Below, one piece after another: positions 45,814 through 53,826 of a DNA stretch of 64,000 nucleotides. This DNA comes from Dyadobacter sp. CY343 (GTDB taxonomy: Bacteria > Bacteroidota > Bacteroidia > Cytophagales > Spirosomataceae). Under the pieces are notes generated by a model, which was not told the origin of the DNA, searched no databases, and saw only the letters and a list, made by a program, of their open reading frames with translations. The DNA lies in the NCBI RefSeq assembly GCF_021390335.1, contig NZ_JAJUXK010000001.1, forward strand, positions 434,001-498,000, given 5' to 3'. The position numbers and the translations under genes were made by a program. How positions within the stretch are numbered: the first letter of the stretch is position 1; each line of letters begins with the position of its first letter.

Positions 45814-45841
45814 AGCTGTTAGCGTTTAGCTATTAGCTTTT
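45814..45841. repeat. Four inverted degenerate heptamers
   Basis: AGCTGTT, AGCGTTT, AGCTATT, AGCTTTT in tandem (7-bp steps). The first is the exact reverse complement of the AACAGCT unit in the array 57 bp away, the others carry one or two changes. They lie between the aldo/keto reductase start and the array and could pair with it as a hairpin. Confidence 0.85.
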
Positions 45842-45898
45842 TTAGTTTGATGAAATAAATGTTGTTTGGAACTCATAAATAAACGCAGCAATTACTTT

Positions 45899-46066
45899 AA
45901 CAGCTAACAGCTAACAGCTAACAGCTAACAGCTAACAGCTAACAGCTAACAGCTAACAGCTAACAGCTAACAGCTAACAGCTAACAGCTAACAGCTAACA
46001 GCTAACAGCTAACAGCTAACAGCTAATAGCTAACAGCTAATAGCTAACAGCTAACAGCTAACAGCT
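45899..46066. repeat. 24-copy AACAGCT heptamer array
   Basis: 168 bp made of exactly 24 consecutive 7-bp units. All are AACAGCT except units 19 and 21 (46025-46031, 46039-46045), which are AATAGCT. The array's last two bases form part of the stop codon of the GH92 gene (TAG, complement of 46065-46067). All frames on both strands contain stops or no gene, so it is non-coding. Confidence 0.97.
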
Positions 46067-48347
46067 ACTTGCTCAAAGAAAACGGCGCGGCTTCTGGCTT
46101 GGTTCCCCACGTTTTGGATGGTTTGCTGCCCATATTAAATTGCACTGTGCCGCCTTTTTGAATATCAGCGTGTTCGAGGTACGTATTTCCGTAGCTTTTT
46201 CCATTCAGGTTCGCAGCCTGGATGTACATATTCTTGTCGCTGTTCGCCGGGGCTTGTACTACAAATTTCTTGCCATTCTCCATAGTCAGTGTTGCTTTTT
46301 TGAAAAGTGGCGAACCGATCACGTATTGCGTGGTCCCCGGCGTGACCGGATAGAAGCCTAGCGAAGAGAAGACGTACCAGGCGGAAGTTTGTCCATTGTC
46401 TTCGTCACCACAGTATCCGTCGGGTGTAGGTTGGTACAATCTGCGCATTACTTCTCTCGACCAGTATTGTGCCTTGTCCGGTGCGCCAGCGTAGTTATAC
46501 AAGTAAATCATGTGCTGGATCGGCTGGTTTCCGTGTGCGTAATTTCCCATATTCATGATCTGCATTTCGCGGATTTCGTGGATCGGGAAACCGTAATAGC
46601 TATCGTCGAAGATCGGGGGTAATGTGAAAACGGTATCCAGTTTCTGAACAAAAGCCTCGCGTCCGCCCATTAAACCGATCAAACCTTTTACATCCTGAAA
46701 AACGGACCAGGTATAGTGAATGCTGTTTCCTTCGGTAAATGCATCGCCCCATTTGAATGGATTAAAAGGCTTTTGAAACTGTCCGTCTTTGTTTTTGCCG
46801 CGCATCCATTTGGTTTCCGGGTCAAAAAGGTTGCGGTAGTTCTGGCTTCTTTTCAGATAAAGATCAACTTCCTTTTGGGGCTTTTTCAATTCTTTGCCCA
46901 ACTGAGCAATGCAGAAATCTGCGTAAGCGTATTCCAGCGTTCTGGCCGCATTTTCATTGACTTTCACGTCGTAAGGAACATAACCCAGCTCGTTGTAATA
47001 TTCATGACCAAAACGGCCAACTGAGCTCACCGGGCCAGCATTCTCGGTATTTTTTAAGATCGCTTCGTATAGTTTATTGATGTCGTAGCCGCGGATTCCC
47101 TTCACGTAAGAGTCGGCGATGAGCGAAGCGGAATTGGAGCCGATCATACAATCTCTGTGACCCGGACTTGCCCATTCCGGCAGAAAGCCACTTTCATCGT
47201 AAGCGTTTGCCAAACCTTCCATGATCTGCCCGTTGAGAGTAGGGTACATTAAGGTAAAGAATGGGAAAACCGCCCGGAATGTATCCCAGAAACCATTGTC
47301 TGTAAACATATATCCCGGCCGCACTTCGCCGTTGTACGGACTGTAATGCACTACTTTATTAGCTTTATCAAATTCATAAAACTTCCTCGGAAATAGCAGC
47401 ACGCGGTAAAGGCAGGAATAAAAAGTGCGGATCTGGTCGATATTGTCGCCTTCGACCTGAATACGGGAAAGCTCCTGGTTCCAGACTTTTTCACCTTTGT
47501 CTTTGGTAATATCAAAACTGTCATTACCCAACTCGCGTTGCAGGTTAAGCTCAGCCTGTTCCGGGCTGATAAATGAAGATGCTACTTTCAAACCCACCTT
47601 TTCTCCCCGTTTTGTTTTGAAACCGATCACAGCTCCAACGTGGTTTGCTTTCAATTCAAGGGTATCCTTTGCAAGCTGTTTGCCGCGGAATGCGGAGTTG
47701 AATGTGAATGCTTTATCAAAAATTAATACAAAATAGTTCTTGAAATTGGCCGGGACGCCGCCGCTGTTTTTGGTGGTATAACCGATGATTTTCCGTTCTC
47801 CGGGGATGATTTTCACATAAGACCCTTTATCGAATGCATCAACCAAAACATAGGAACTGTCTGACTCAGGAAATGTGAAGCGGAACTGGGCTGCTCTTTC
47901 AGTCGGCGCGATTTCTGTCGTAACGTCATAGTCGGCCAGGTACACCTTATAATAATGCGGCCTGGCAGTCTCTGCTTTGTGCGAAAACCAGCTCGCGCGG
48001 CTCTCTTCGTCTATTTTCAATTTTCCTGTGACAGGCATAATGGAGAACTGGCCGTAATCATTTATCCATGGGCTCGGCTGGTGCGTCTGTTTGAAGCCGC
48101 GGATCTTCTCAGCATCATACATATAACTCCATCCGTCACCCATTTTTCCGGTCTGCGGCATCCAGAAATTCATGCCCCAGGGTAATGCGATGGCCGGATA
48201 AGTATTCCCCGCCGAGAGACTGAACTTCGACTGCGTTCCCATCAGCGGGTTCACGTAATCGACCAGTTTTGGCTTTTCAGCCGTTTGTCCAAATACAATG
48301 GAGGTATTTAAAAGAAAAAGTATCAGGTAGAGGCAACTTTTTTTCAT
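46065..48347 (-). CDS. GH92 family alpha-mannosidase
   Basis: Exo-acting alpha-1,2-mannosidase-type glycoside hydrolase of 760 aa. I start at ATG 48347 (MKKSCLYLILFLLNTSIVFGQ), which gives a proper signal peptide; the frame 41 codons longer does not. GH92 landmarks: VNPLMGTQSKFSLSAGNTYPA, WSYMYDAEKIRGFKQTHQPSPW, PFNPFKWGDAFTEGNS, and DNGQTSAWYVFSSLGFYPVTPG near the end. These enzymes need calcium and remove mannose from N-glycan or mannan side chains in the periplasm. A -7-like box TACATTTG is at 48395-48388. The stop codon lies inside the heptamer array. Confidence 0.93.
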   Translation of the reverse strand: MKKSCLYLILFLLNTSIVFGQTAEKPKLVDYVNPLMGTQSKFSLSAGNTYPAIALPWGMNFWMPQTGKMGDGWSYMYDAEKIRGFKQTHQPSPWINDYGQFSIMPVTGKLKIDEESRASWFSHKAETARPHYYKVYLADYDVTTEIAPTERAAQFRFTFPESDSSYVLVDAFDKGSYVKIIPGERKIIGYTTKNSGGVPANFKNYFVLIFDKAFTFNSAFRGKQLAKDTLELKANHVGAVIGFKTKRGEKVGLKVASSFISPEQAELNLQRELGNDSFDITKDKGEKVWNQELSRIQVEGDNIDQIRTFYSCLYRVLLFPRKFYEFDKANKVVHYSPYNGEVRPGYMFTDNGFWDTFRAVFPFFTLMYPTLNGQIMEGLANAYDESGFLPEWASPGHRDCMIGSNSASLIADSYVKGIRGYDINKLYEAILKNTENAGPVSSVGRFGHEYYNELGYVPYDVKVNENAARTLEYAYADFCIAQLGKELKKPQKEVDLYLKRSQNYRNLFDPETKWMRGKNKDGQFQKPFNPFKWGDAFTEGNSIHYTWSVFQDVKGLIGLMGGREAFVQKLDTVFTLPPIFDDSYYGFPIHEIREMQIMNMGNYAHGNQPIQHMIYLYNYAGAPDKAQYWSREVMRRLYQPTPDGYCGDEDNGQTSAWYVFSSLGFYPVTPGTTQYVIGSPLFKKATLTMENGKKFVVQAPANSDKNMYIQAANLNGKSYGNTYLEHADIQKGGTVQFNMGSKPSKTWGTKPEAAPFSLSK

Positions 48348-48387
48348 TGAGCTGGTATAAAATGATTCAGAAAATGCGTGATCGCGA

Positions 48388-48395
48388 CAAATGTA
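48388..48395 (-). promoter_or_regulatory. -7 box TACATTTG before GH92 gene
   Basis: On the minus strand TACATTTG fits TAnnTTTG, about 40 bp before ATG 48347. No clear -33 TTG at 19-21 bp. Confidence 0.35.
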
Positions 48396-48601
48396 ATGCA
48401 AGGTTGTGGAAGAAGAATCAATCGAATCAAGAATTGCAACCGTTTGCGGTATGACATTTTGTACCGGCATAGTTCTTTTCGGAACCGAGGCAGAGTTCCA
48501 TACTTTCCGGCTTAATCATATCCTAAAAGATCACCGGGACCGTTCCTTATAACAGAACTGGTTTGAAACACATATTATCTTACATATTGATATAAAATAC
48601 G

Positions 48602-49996
48602 ATGACTGAACACTTAAATCGCCTGACCCCCCGGCAAATCGTTTTTGAGCTTGACCAATACATAATCGGACAAAATGACGCGAAAAGGAATGTCGCGATC
48701 GCATTGCGGAACAGGTGGAGAAGAATGAACAGCCCGGCGGACATTCAGAAGGAAATTATTCCAAACAACATATTGATGATCGGCGCCACGGGTGTCGGAA
48801 AAACAGAAATAGCCCGTCGGCTTGCTAAAATTGCCGACGCCCCATTTGTAAAAGTGGAGGCTTCGAAATTTACCGAGGTAGGTTACGTGGGTCGCGACGT
48901 GGAAAGCATGGTACGCGATCTGGTTGAACAGGCTGTGGGCATGGTGCGGATGCAGAAAAAGGAGGAAGTGAAGATTAAGGCTGAACAGGCCGTGGAAGAT
49001 ATTATTCTCGACGCGTTGATCCCGCCGGTGCACGTATCCGGTACGCCGCGCGTGAAGACCGAGAATGGAAATGACGATATGCCCGATGATGACGGCGAGC
49101 TTAATCAAAGGACGAGAGAACGTTTTCGTGAGAAAATCAGGAATGGAGAGTTGGATAGCCGCAAGATTGAAATTGAAGTACAGCAGAATCAAGCACCGAA
49201 TGTGGGAATGATCGGTGGTGCTGTGGATGATGTTTCGATGATGAATATCCAGGAAATGATCGGTAATATGATGCCGAGACGCGGCAAAAAGCGAAAAGTG
49301 ACCGTGGAAGAAGCGCGCAAAATCCTGCTTGACGAAGAGGCTTCCAAACTGATCGATATGGATGAGGTGAAGGTAGAGGCGATCAAAAAGGCAGAAAACC
49401 TCGGGATTATTTTTATTGATGAAATTGATAAGGTAGCATCGAGCCGCTCAGGCGGAGGCGGCGGCCCCGATGTAAGCCGCGAAGGTGTGCAGCGGGATTT
49501 GCTTCCTATTGTGGAAGGCAGTGCGGTAAATACCAAGCACGGCGTAATCAATACCGACCATATTCTTTTTGTAGCCGCAGGTGCATTTCACGTATCAAAA
49601 CCTTCCGATCTGATTCCCGAGTTACAGGGACGTTTTCCGATTCGTGTTGAGTTGAATAGTCTTACAGAATCAGATTTTTACCAAATTCTGAAAACTCCAA
49701 AAAATGCGCTGACCAAGCAATATGAAGCGATGATGGAATCAGAAGGCGTAGAGCTGATCTTCGAAGACGGCGCATTGCGCGAAATGGCTAAAATTGCGTT
49801 TGAAGTAAATAGTGAAGTTGAAAATATCGGTGCAAGACGTTTGCAAACCGTTATGAGCCTGCTACTGAACGATTTCATGTTCGATATCCCCGACGTAATC
49901 GGCGCAGATTCCCAAATCACCGTCACCGCAGATATGGTAGGAGAGAAGCTCTCGCATTTGGTGAAGAATCGCGATTTGAGTCAGTATATTTTGTAA
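48602..49996 (+). CDS. hslU: ATP-dependent protease ATPase subunit HslU
   Basis: AAA+ unfoldase of 464 aa. LTPRQIVFELDQYIIGQNDAKRNVAIALRNRWRR is the standard N-terminus. Walker A is GATGVGKTEIA (61-71), Walker B GIIFIDEIDK, and the C-terminal RDLSQYIL tail docks into HslV. The acidic I-domain (DDMPDDDGEL region) matches family variation. It unfolds proteins for the HslV peptidase; hslV is not in this window, so the two genes are apart here. The next gene is convergent with a purine/pyrimidine inverted repeat between. Confidence 0.95.
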   Translation: MTEHLNRLTPRQIVFELDQYIIGQNDAKRNVAIALRNRWRRMNSPADIQKEIIPNNILMIGATGVGKTEIARRLAKIADAPFVKVEASKFTEVGYVGRDVESMVRDLVEQAVGMVRMQKKEEVKIKAEQAVEDIILDALIPPVHVSGTPRVKTENGNDDMPDDDGELNQRTRERFREKIRNGELDSRKIEIEVQQNQAPNVGMIGGAVDDVSMMNIQEMIGNMMPRRGKKRKVTVEEARKILLDEEASKLIDMDEVKVEAIKKAENLGIIFIDEIDKVASSRSGGGGGPDVSREGVQRDLLPIVEGSAVNTKHGVINTDHILFVAAGAFHVSKPSDLIPELQGRFPIRVELNSLTESDFYQILKTPKNALTKQYEAMMESEGVELIFEDGALREMAKIAFEVNSEVENIGARRLQTVMSLLLNDFMFDIPDVIGADSQITVTADMVGEKLSHLVKNRDLSQYIL

Positions 49997-49998
49997 AT

Positions 49999-50064
49999 GG
50001 GAGGATGGAGGAAGGGAGGATGGAGAATGTTTTCTTTCTCCTTTTCTCCTTCCTCCTTCCTCCC
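49999..50064. repeat. Purine/pyrimidine inverted repeat
   Basis: A 29-nt purine arm (49999-50027, GGGAGGATGGAGG start) and a 29-nt pyrimidine arm (50036-50064, ending CTTCCTCCC) that are near-perfect reverse complements, with an 8-nt TGTTTTCT loop. It lies between the convergent hslU and esterase genes and could act as a terminator for both. The internal GGAGGA periodicity makes it slippage-prone. Confidence 0.8.
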
Positions 50065-50084
50065 TTTATTCCCTTTCCTCCCTT

Positions 50085-51173
50085 TCAAAAAAACAACCAC
50101 TTCAAAGCAATCGAAAATTCTTTGCTCCATTGGCTTTCGGAATGTTGTCCTTTTGGGTCGATGCTGGTTTTGATCTGTACGCGGTCGTAGCCAAATCGTT
50201 GTGTTTCGAGCGTTTGGGTCAACTTCGTAAAGTTGGCTAGCATGTTCGGGCCTTCTTTTCCGCCAGCGTATAAATAGATCCGTGTTTCGAATGGTTCGAA
50301 AAAGTGTATTACATCGAAATAAATGCGTTGGGAAATCCAGAGGGAAGGTGAGAATGCCATGATCCTGCCAAATACCTGAGGGAACATCAATGCCGCATAG
50401 ATGCTCAGCAAACCTCCCACAGAACTTCCACCTATTCCGGTATTCAACCTGTCGCGTTTCGTACGATACTTTTTATCGATCTGCGGTTTAAGCGTTTCTG
50501 AGATAAACCGCAAAAAATGTTCGCCGCGGCCTTTGCCGAGTTTTGTATTGACATAAGGCGAAAATTCTTCAATCCTGTCCTCCTCGGCATGATCAATCGC
50601 GACGATGATAACGCCCGATTTACTTTCCTTAGCCAGTTTTTCAAGGCTTTGGTCAATATTCCAGTTACCATATTCGGATCCTTCGCCAAAAAGGTTCTGG
50701 GCGTCGGTCATGTAAAGCACAGGAAAGCTCAGGTCGGGTCTGTCGTAATAATCGTGCGGTAGCAGCACCTGTATCTTTCTCGTCCTTCCAAATTGAGGAA
50801 TTTCGAAATTTTCGGAGACTAGCTCTACGATCGGTGATAGATCAGTTTTTTCCAGAATACCTGTCTGCCAGCGTTTTACAATATCCTGGATCACGTTATC
50901 TTTTTCTGGAATACTGCGATTGGCGTAAGGATTGCCAAATTCATCCAGTTCTACCTGGTCCCATCCGCCACGGGTATATTTGTATTCGAGGGGAAAGGTG
51001 AGTTCCGCTTCTTCGGGGAATTGAAAAATGTACTGGCCTGGTTCCACTAATGTCATCTGGTATTCTTCCAGATCGGGAAGCCATTTGCAAAAACTTCCGG
51101 TGATGTAAACCGGGCGCTTATCAACTGGTGTGGTACTTAGTTCAATGGTGAGTGTTTCAACTTCAATTTGCAT
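50085..51173 (-). CDS. Esterase D-like hydrolase with N-terminal E-set domain
   Basis: A 362-aa alpha/beta hydrolase fused to an N-terminal CBM20/48-like Ig domain (RPVYITGSFCKWLPDLEEYQ, LEYKYTRGGWDQVELDEFGN). The hydrolase has the nucleophile motif GGSSVGG, IVAIDHAEEDR and the C-terminal histidine in KGQHSESQW, as in the Fes/IroE and putative esterase D group. No signal peptide, so probably cytoplasmic. ATG 51173 is preferred to the GTG five codons earlier. It could hydrolyse siderophore esters or acyl-sugars; the substrate is unproven. Confidence 0.85.
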   Translation of the reverse strand: MQIEVETLTIELSTTPVDKRPVYITGSFCKWLPDLEEYQMTLVEPGQYIFQFPEEAELTFPLEYKYTRGGWDQVELDEFGNPYANRSIPEKDNVIQDIVKRWQTGILEKTDLSPIVELVSENFEIPQFGRTRKIQVLLPHDYYDRPDLSFPVLYMTDAQNLFGEGSEYGNWNIDQSLEKLAKESKSGVIIVAIDHAEEDRIEEFSPYVNTKLGKGRGEHFLRFISETLKPQIDKKYRTKRDRLNTGIGGSSVGGLLSIYAALMFPQVFGRIMAFSPSLWISQRIYFDVIHFFEPFETRIYLYAGGKEGPNMLANFTKLTQTLETQRFGYDRVQIKTSIDPKGQHSESQWSKEFSIALKWLFF

Positions 51174-51215
51174 TACTTGTAGAGTCACATTTGGGTTACG
51201 TCAATGCAAAAGTAC

Positions 51216-51716
51216 TTAATTGTCAGCTCTTCTAGCGTAATTTACAAATTCGAATTTCAAAGAATGCCTTTCGTCGTGCTCGTGCACACTACGCTCGGTC
51301 TCCTGCCACTTCTCCGGTTCAGCTATTTGAAAATACGTGTCGCCGTCAATCTCGGTATCTACTTCGGTCACATACAAGCGATCGGCCAGCGGCTGGGCCT
51401 GTTTGTATAACTCTCCACCTCCGATCACAAAAACTTCTTCACTCTCAATTTCCGCTGCCAATGCAATAGCCACTTCGAGTGAATGAGCCACAATTATTCC
51501 CTCATAATCAAAATCTGGATTTCGGGTAACCACAATCGACGTTCGGCCAGGTAGCGGCTTCCCGATCGATTCAAACGTTTTCCTTCCCATAATCATCGGG
51601 TGATTCAACGTCAATTGCTTAAACCGCTTTAAATCGTCCGGCAACCGCCACAACAACTGATTGTCTTTTCCGATAACCCCGTTATTGGATACCGCCACTA
51701 TGATCGCTATTTCCAT
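51216..51716 (-). CDS. folA: Dihydrofolate reductase
   Basis: Standard 166-aa DHFR that reduces dihydrofolate with NADPH for thymidylate and purine synthesis. The start IAIIVAVSNNGVIGKDNQLLWRLPDDLKRFK, then MIMGRKTFESIG, VVTRNP, and VFVIGGGELYKQAQPLADRLYVTEVD. The catalytic Asp is in LPDD. It lies about 43 bp upstream of the esterase gene in the same direction and is preceded at once by the hairpin repeat region. No thyA is adjacent. Confidence 0.95.
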   Translation of the reverse strand: MEIAIIVAVSNNGVIGKDNQLLWRLPDDLKRFKQLTLNHPMIMGRKTFESIGKPLPGRTSIVVTRNPDFDYEGIIVAHSLEVAIALAAEIESEEVFVIGGGELYKQAQPLADRLYVTEVDTEIDGDTYFQIAEPEKWQETERSVHEHDERHSLKFEFVNYARRADN

Positions 51717-51720
51717 TTCT

Positions 51721-51798
51721 ACAAATGTTTCATCCCTCTGGGATTTGCTTTTTCTGTGATTTACCTTTTTTTCTACCGATGTTTTGTCGCGCTGCGAC
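51721..51798. repeat. Two covarying hairpin repeats before folA
   Basis: Direct repeat with a period of 54 bp: ACAAATGTTTC + ATCCC-TCT-GGGAT (51732-51744) and ACCGATGTTTT + GTCGC-GCT-GCGAC (51786-51798). The stem bases differ at paired positions but pairing is kept, which indicates selection for the hairpin. Both resemble the REP-like elements that follow and lie next to the Y1 transposase gene. Confidence 0.75.
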
Positions 51799-51830
51799 TT
51801 TTGTTTTATTTATAAATGATGACATTTCCG

Positions 51831-52135
51831 AGAAATCGCGTAGCGATGTCAGATCTGTACCCCACCTGCCTGCCACTAAACTTTTCTAAAATCGCGTAGC
51901 GATGCAATGTCTGTAAGCCGTAGCGACGCAATGTCTGCACCCCACCTGCCTGCACCTAACCTTTTCTAAAATCGCGTAGCGATGCAATGTCTGTAAGCCG
52001 TAGCGACGCAATGTCTGCACCCCACCTGCCTGCCAACTAACCTTTTCTAGAACCGCGTAGCGATGCAATATCTGTAAAGCCGTAGCGATGCAATGTCTGT
52101 AAAGCCGTAGCGATGTAATATCTGTCGACGTAGCT
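51831..52135. repeat. REP-like repeat array with GTAG heads
   Basis: About 300 bp with nine GTAG-headed units (GTAG at 51840, 51896, 51920, 51976, 52000, 52057, 52082, 52107, 52130). Several carry the palindrome ATCGC-GTA-GCGAT followed by GCAATGTCTG. A higher-order unit of 80-81 bp begins at 51881, 51961 and 52042 (CTTTTCTA starts) and includes CCCCACCTGCCTGC. REP elements typically have a GTAG head, and lie near their transposase, as here. Reading frames through the array are not genes. Confidence 0.85.
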
Positions 52136-52164
52136 GTCCGGCCGGAACTGCCTATCGAAATTTT

Positions 52165-52626
52165 TTATTTGGGCTTTTCAAAAATGTATGCCTCGTTGTA
52201 ATCAATTGCGAATTCTTCTAGGATTGTCATGTATTCATCCAAAAATTCGACTTTCCTGTGATGTTCTTTTTGATTTTGAATATAGCGGATCACGTTGTTT
52301 ACTGCCGATTTACTATACGAAAACACCCCATACCCGATCTGCCACTCAAATCTCGAACCGCAATACTCGCGACTATTGATCCATTGCGATGAATCGGCTT
52401 TCACATCCTGCATTAAACTTGCGATACTTTGTGTGGTCTGAAATCCGATAAACATATGAACGTGATCCTCCGTGCCGTTAATCGCGAGCATTTTGTGCTT
52501 GTTCTTCTGCACTATGCCCGTGATATACTTGTAAAGGTCGGTTTCCCACGTAGGATCAATCAATGCAGCGCGGTATTTGGGAGTGAAAACGAAATGCAGG
52601 TGGACTTGCGAATACGTGTTTGCCAT
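52165..52626 (-). CDS. REP-associated (RAYT/IS200-type) Y1 transposase
   Basis: Small HUH single-stranded-DNA transposase of 153 aa. The metal-binding HUH motif is EDHVHMFIG (H55, H57), the upstream beta strand is VHLHFVFTPKYR, and the probable catalytic tyrosine is Y115 in VIRYIQNQKEHH. No tnpB or IS605 partner is present. The REP-like array lies just downstream, which suits a RAYT that moves or processes REP elements. A standard IS200/IS605 TnpA is the alternative; clear left/right-end hairpins of IS200 were not identified. Confidence 0.85.
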   Translation of the reverse strand: MANTYSQVHLHFVFTPKYRAALIDPTWETDLYKYITGIVQKNKHKMLAINGTEDHVHMFIGFQTTQSIASLMQDVKADSSQWINSREYCGSRFEWQIGYGVFSYSKSAVNNVIRYIQNQKEHHRKVEFLDEYMTILEEFAIDYNEAYIFEKPK

Positions 52627-52672
52627 TTTTTAAGAATTATAGTGTGTTAAAATTTCTTCGTTCGACTCAATC

Positions 52673-53593
52673 TCAGAGCTTATATCCCCGCAGGAAATCC
52701 CCGACCGCCATTTTCTTCTTCCCTTCCAATTGTAACACTTCCACTGCAACCCAGCCGTCACCGGTTTTGAAATGCAGAAATGATTTTTGGTCTGTATTAA
52801 ATTCTCCCGGAGTACCTGCCTCACTCAGATCCAGTACTTTCGTTTTGAAGACTTTGCAGGAAAGCCCGTTCAACGTGGTCCAGGCGGCGGGGTAGGGAGA
52901 TAAGCCTCGTACGAAATTATGTATTTCGATGGATGTCTTGTTCCAGTCTATTTCGCAGGTTTCACGGAAAATCTTGGGGGCTAGTTTTATCTCTTTGGAT
53001 TCATCCTGCGGCTCCTGCGGATATTCTCCGGCTTCAATTGCTTTCACCGTTTTCACCACTAGCTTCGCACCTTTTTCCATTAGCCTGTCGTGCAACGTAC
53101 CCGCATCGTCGTCCTCCGAAATAGGTTCTTTGTCCTGAAAAATGATCTTGCCGGTGTCAATCTCTTTCTCGATAAAAAAAGTGGTCACGCCCGATTCGGT
53201 TTCTCCATTGATCACCGCCCAGTTTATCGGCGCTGCGCCACGGTATTGAGGCAGTAGCGAGCTGTGGAGGTTGAATGTACCCCTCGGCGGCATATTCCAG
53301 ACTACCTCCGGAAGCATACGGAACGCGACTACCACCTGCAAGTCGGCTTGGAACGATTTCAGTTGTTCCAGAAATGCCGGATCGCGTAGTTTTTCAGGTT
53401 GTAAGACCGGAATTCCCTGAGATTCTGCATAGATCTTTACCGGGGAAGCAGTCTGTTTCTGACCTCTTCCCGAAGGCTTGTCGGGCACGGTTACTACCGC
53501 CACAACATTAGAATTGCTTTCGACCAGACTTTGTAAACTCGGGACCGCAAACTCGGGCGTTCCCATGAAGATTATCCTGAATGTATTTGACAT
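52673..53593 (-). CDS. fmt: Methionyl-tRNA formyltransferase
   Basis: Translation-initiation enzyme of 306 aa, starting at ATG 53593 (MSNTFRIIFMGTPEFAVPSL); the frame that extends 25 codons upstream is rejected. It has the formyl-THF binding/catalytic block NLHSSLLPQYRGAAPINWAVINGE with Asn, His and the Asp in ETESGVTTFFIEKEIDTGK. The C-terminal oligonucleotide-binding domain follows LKGFLRGYKL-type sequence. Stop close to the transposase gene (46 bp). def is not adjacent. Confidence 0.95.
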   Translation of the reverse strand: MSNTFRIIFMGTPEFAVPSLQSLVESNSNVVAVVTVPDKPSGRGQKQTASPVKIYAESQGIPVLQPEKLRDPAFLEQLKSFQADLQVVVAFRMLPEVVWNMPPRGTFNLHSSLLPQYRGAAPINWAVINGETESGVTTFFIEKEIDTGKIIFQDKEPISEDDDAGTLHDRLMEKGAKLVVKTVKAIEAGEYPQEPQDESKEIKLAPKIFRETCEIDWNKTSIEIHNFVRGLSPYPAAWTTLNGLSCKVFKTKVLDLSEAGTPGEFNTDQKSFLHFKTGDGWVAVEVLQLEGKKKMAVGDFLRGYKL

Positions 53594-53644
53594 AGTCACT
53601 CTACTGCTTTTCACAAATATGGTGTTACCATTCGCAAATATTAT

Positions 53645-53652
53645 TATTTTTG
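53645..53652 (+). promoter_or_regulatory. -7 box TATTTTTG for greA leader
   Basis: TATTTTTG fits TAnnTTTG; transcription would begin near 53659, giving a leader of about 170 nt before greA with an internal terminator at 53749-53778. No TTG at the usual spacing. Confidence 0.4.
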
Positions 53653-53658
53653 TCGTTC

Positions 53659-53778
53659 TTAAACGCAAATTATGTTGAAGTCTAAGTTACATAGCAGCCC
53701 AAAAGACAAGGTCTTCTAGCCTGATTCTACGAGTGTAGTTACTCTTGTAGAGCGGTCTTTGAGCCGTTCTTTTTTTTT
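53659..53778 (+). ncRNA. Structured greA leader or small RNA candidate
   Basis: About 120 nt with three hairpins: AAGAC-AAG-GTCTT (53703-53715), CTACGAGT...ACTCTTGTAG (53727-53750, with wobble and bulge), and AGAGCGG...CCGTTCT followed by nine T (53749-53778). It lies between fmt and greA and starts at a plausible -7 box. Either an sRNA ending before greA or an attenuation leader for greA. No homology was tested. Confidence 0.4.
53749..53778 (+). terminator. Intrinsic terminator before greA
   Basis: AGAGCGG pairs with CCGTTCT (one G-U) around a TCTTTGAG loop, followed by a run of nine T. It ends 48 bp before the greA ATG and points toward greA. Confidence 0.7.
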
Positions 53779-53826
53779 ATCTGGAAATCAAAAAAACATT
53801 AAGACAAAAAACCAACAATTAAGGTC

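Noticed and set aside
45899..46066. CRISPR array
   Set aside because: Units are 7 bp, without spacers, and no cas gene is in the window.
46065..48470. Longer GH92 reading frame
   Set aside because: The first 41 codons precede a normal signal peptide at ATG 48347.
48614..49192. Minus-strand 192-codon frame opposite hslU
   Set aside because: Shadow of hslU, no motif.
51886..52068. Minus-strand 60-codon frame with HRYAV/HCVAT repeats
   Set aside because: It is the translation of the REP-like repeats and has no independent coding evidence.
51831..52135. CRISPR array
   Set aside because: The 80-bp repeated units contain no unique spacers, and a Y1 transposase, not cas genes, is adjacent.
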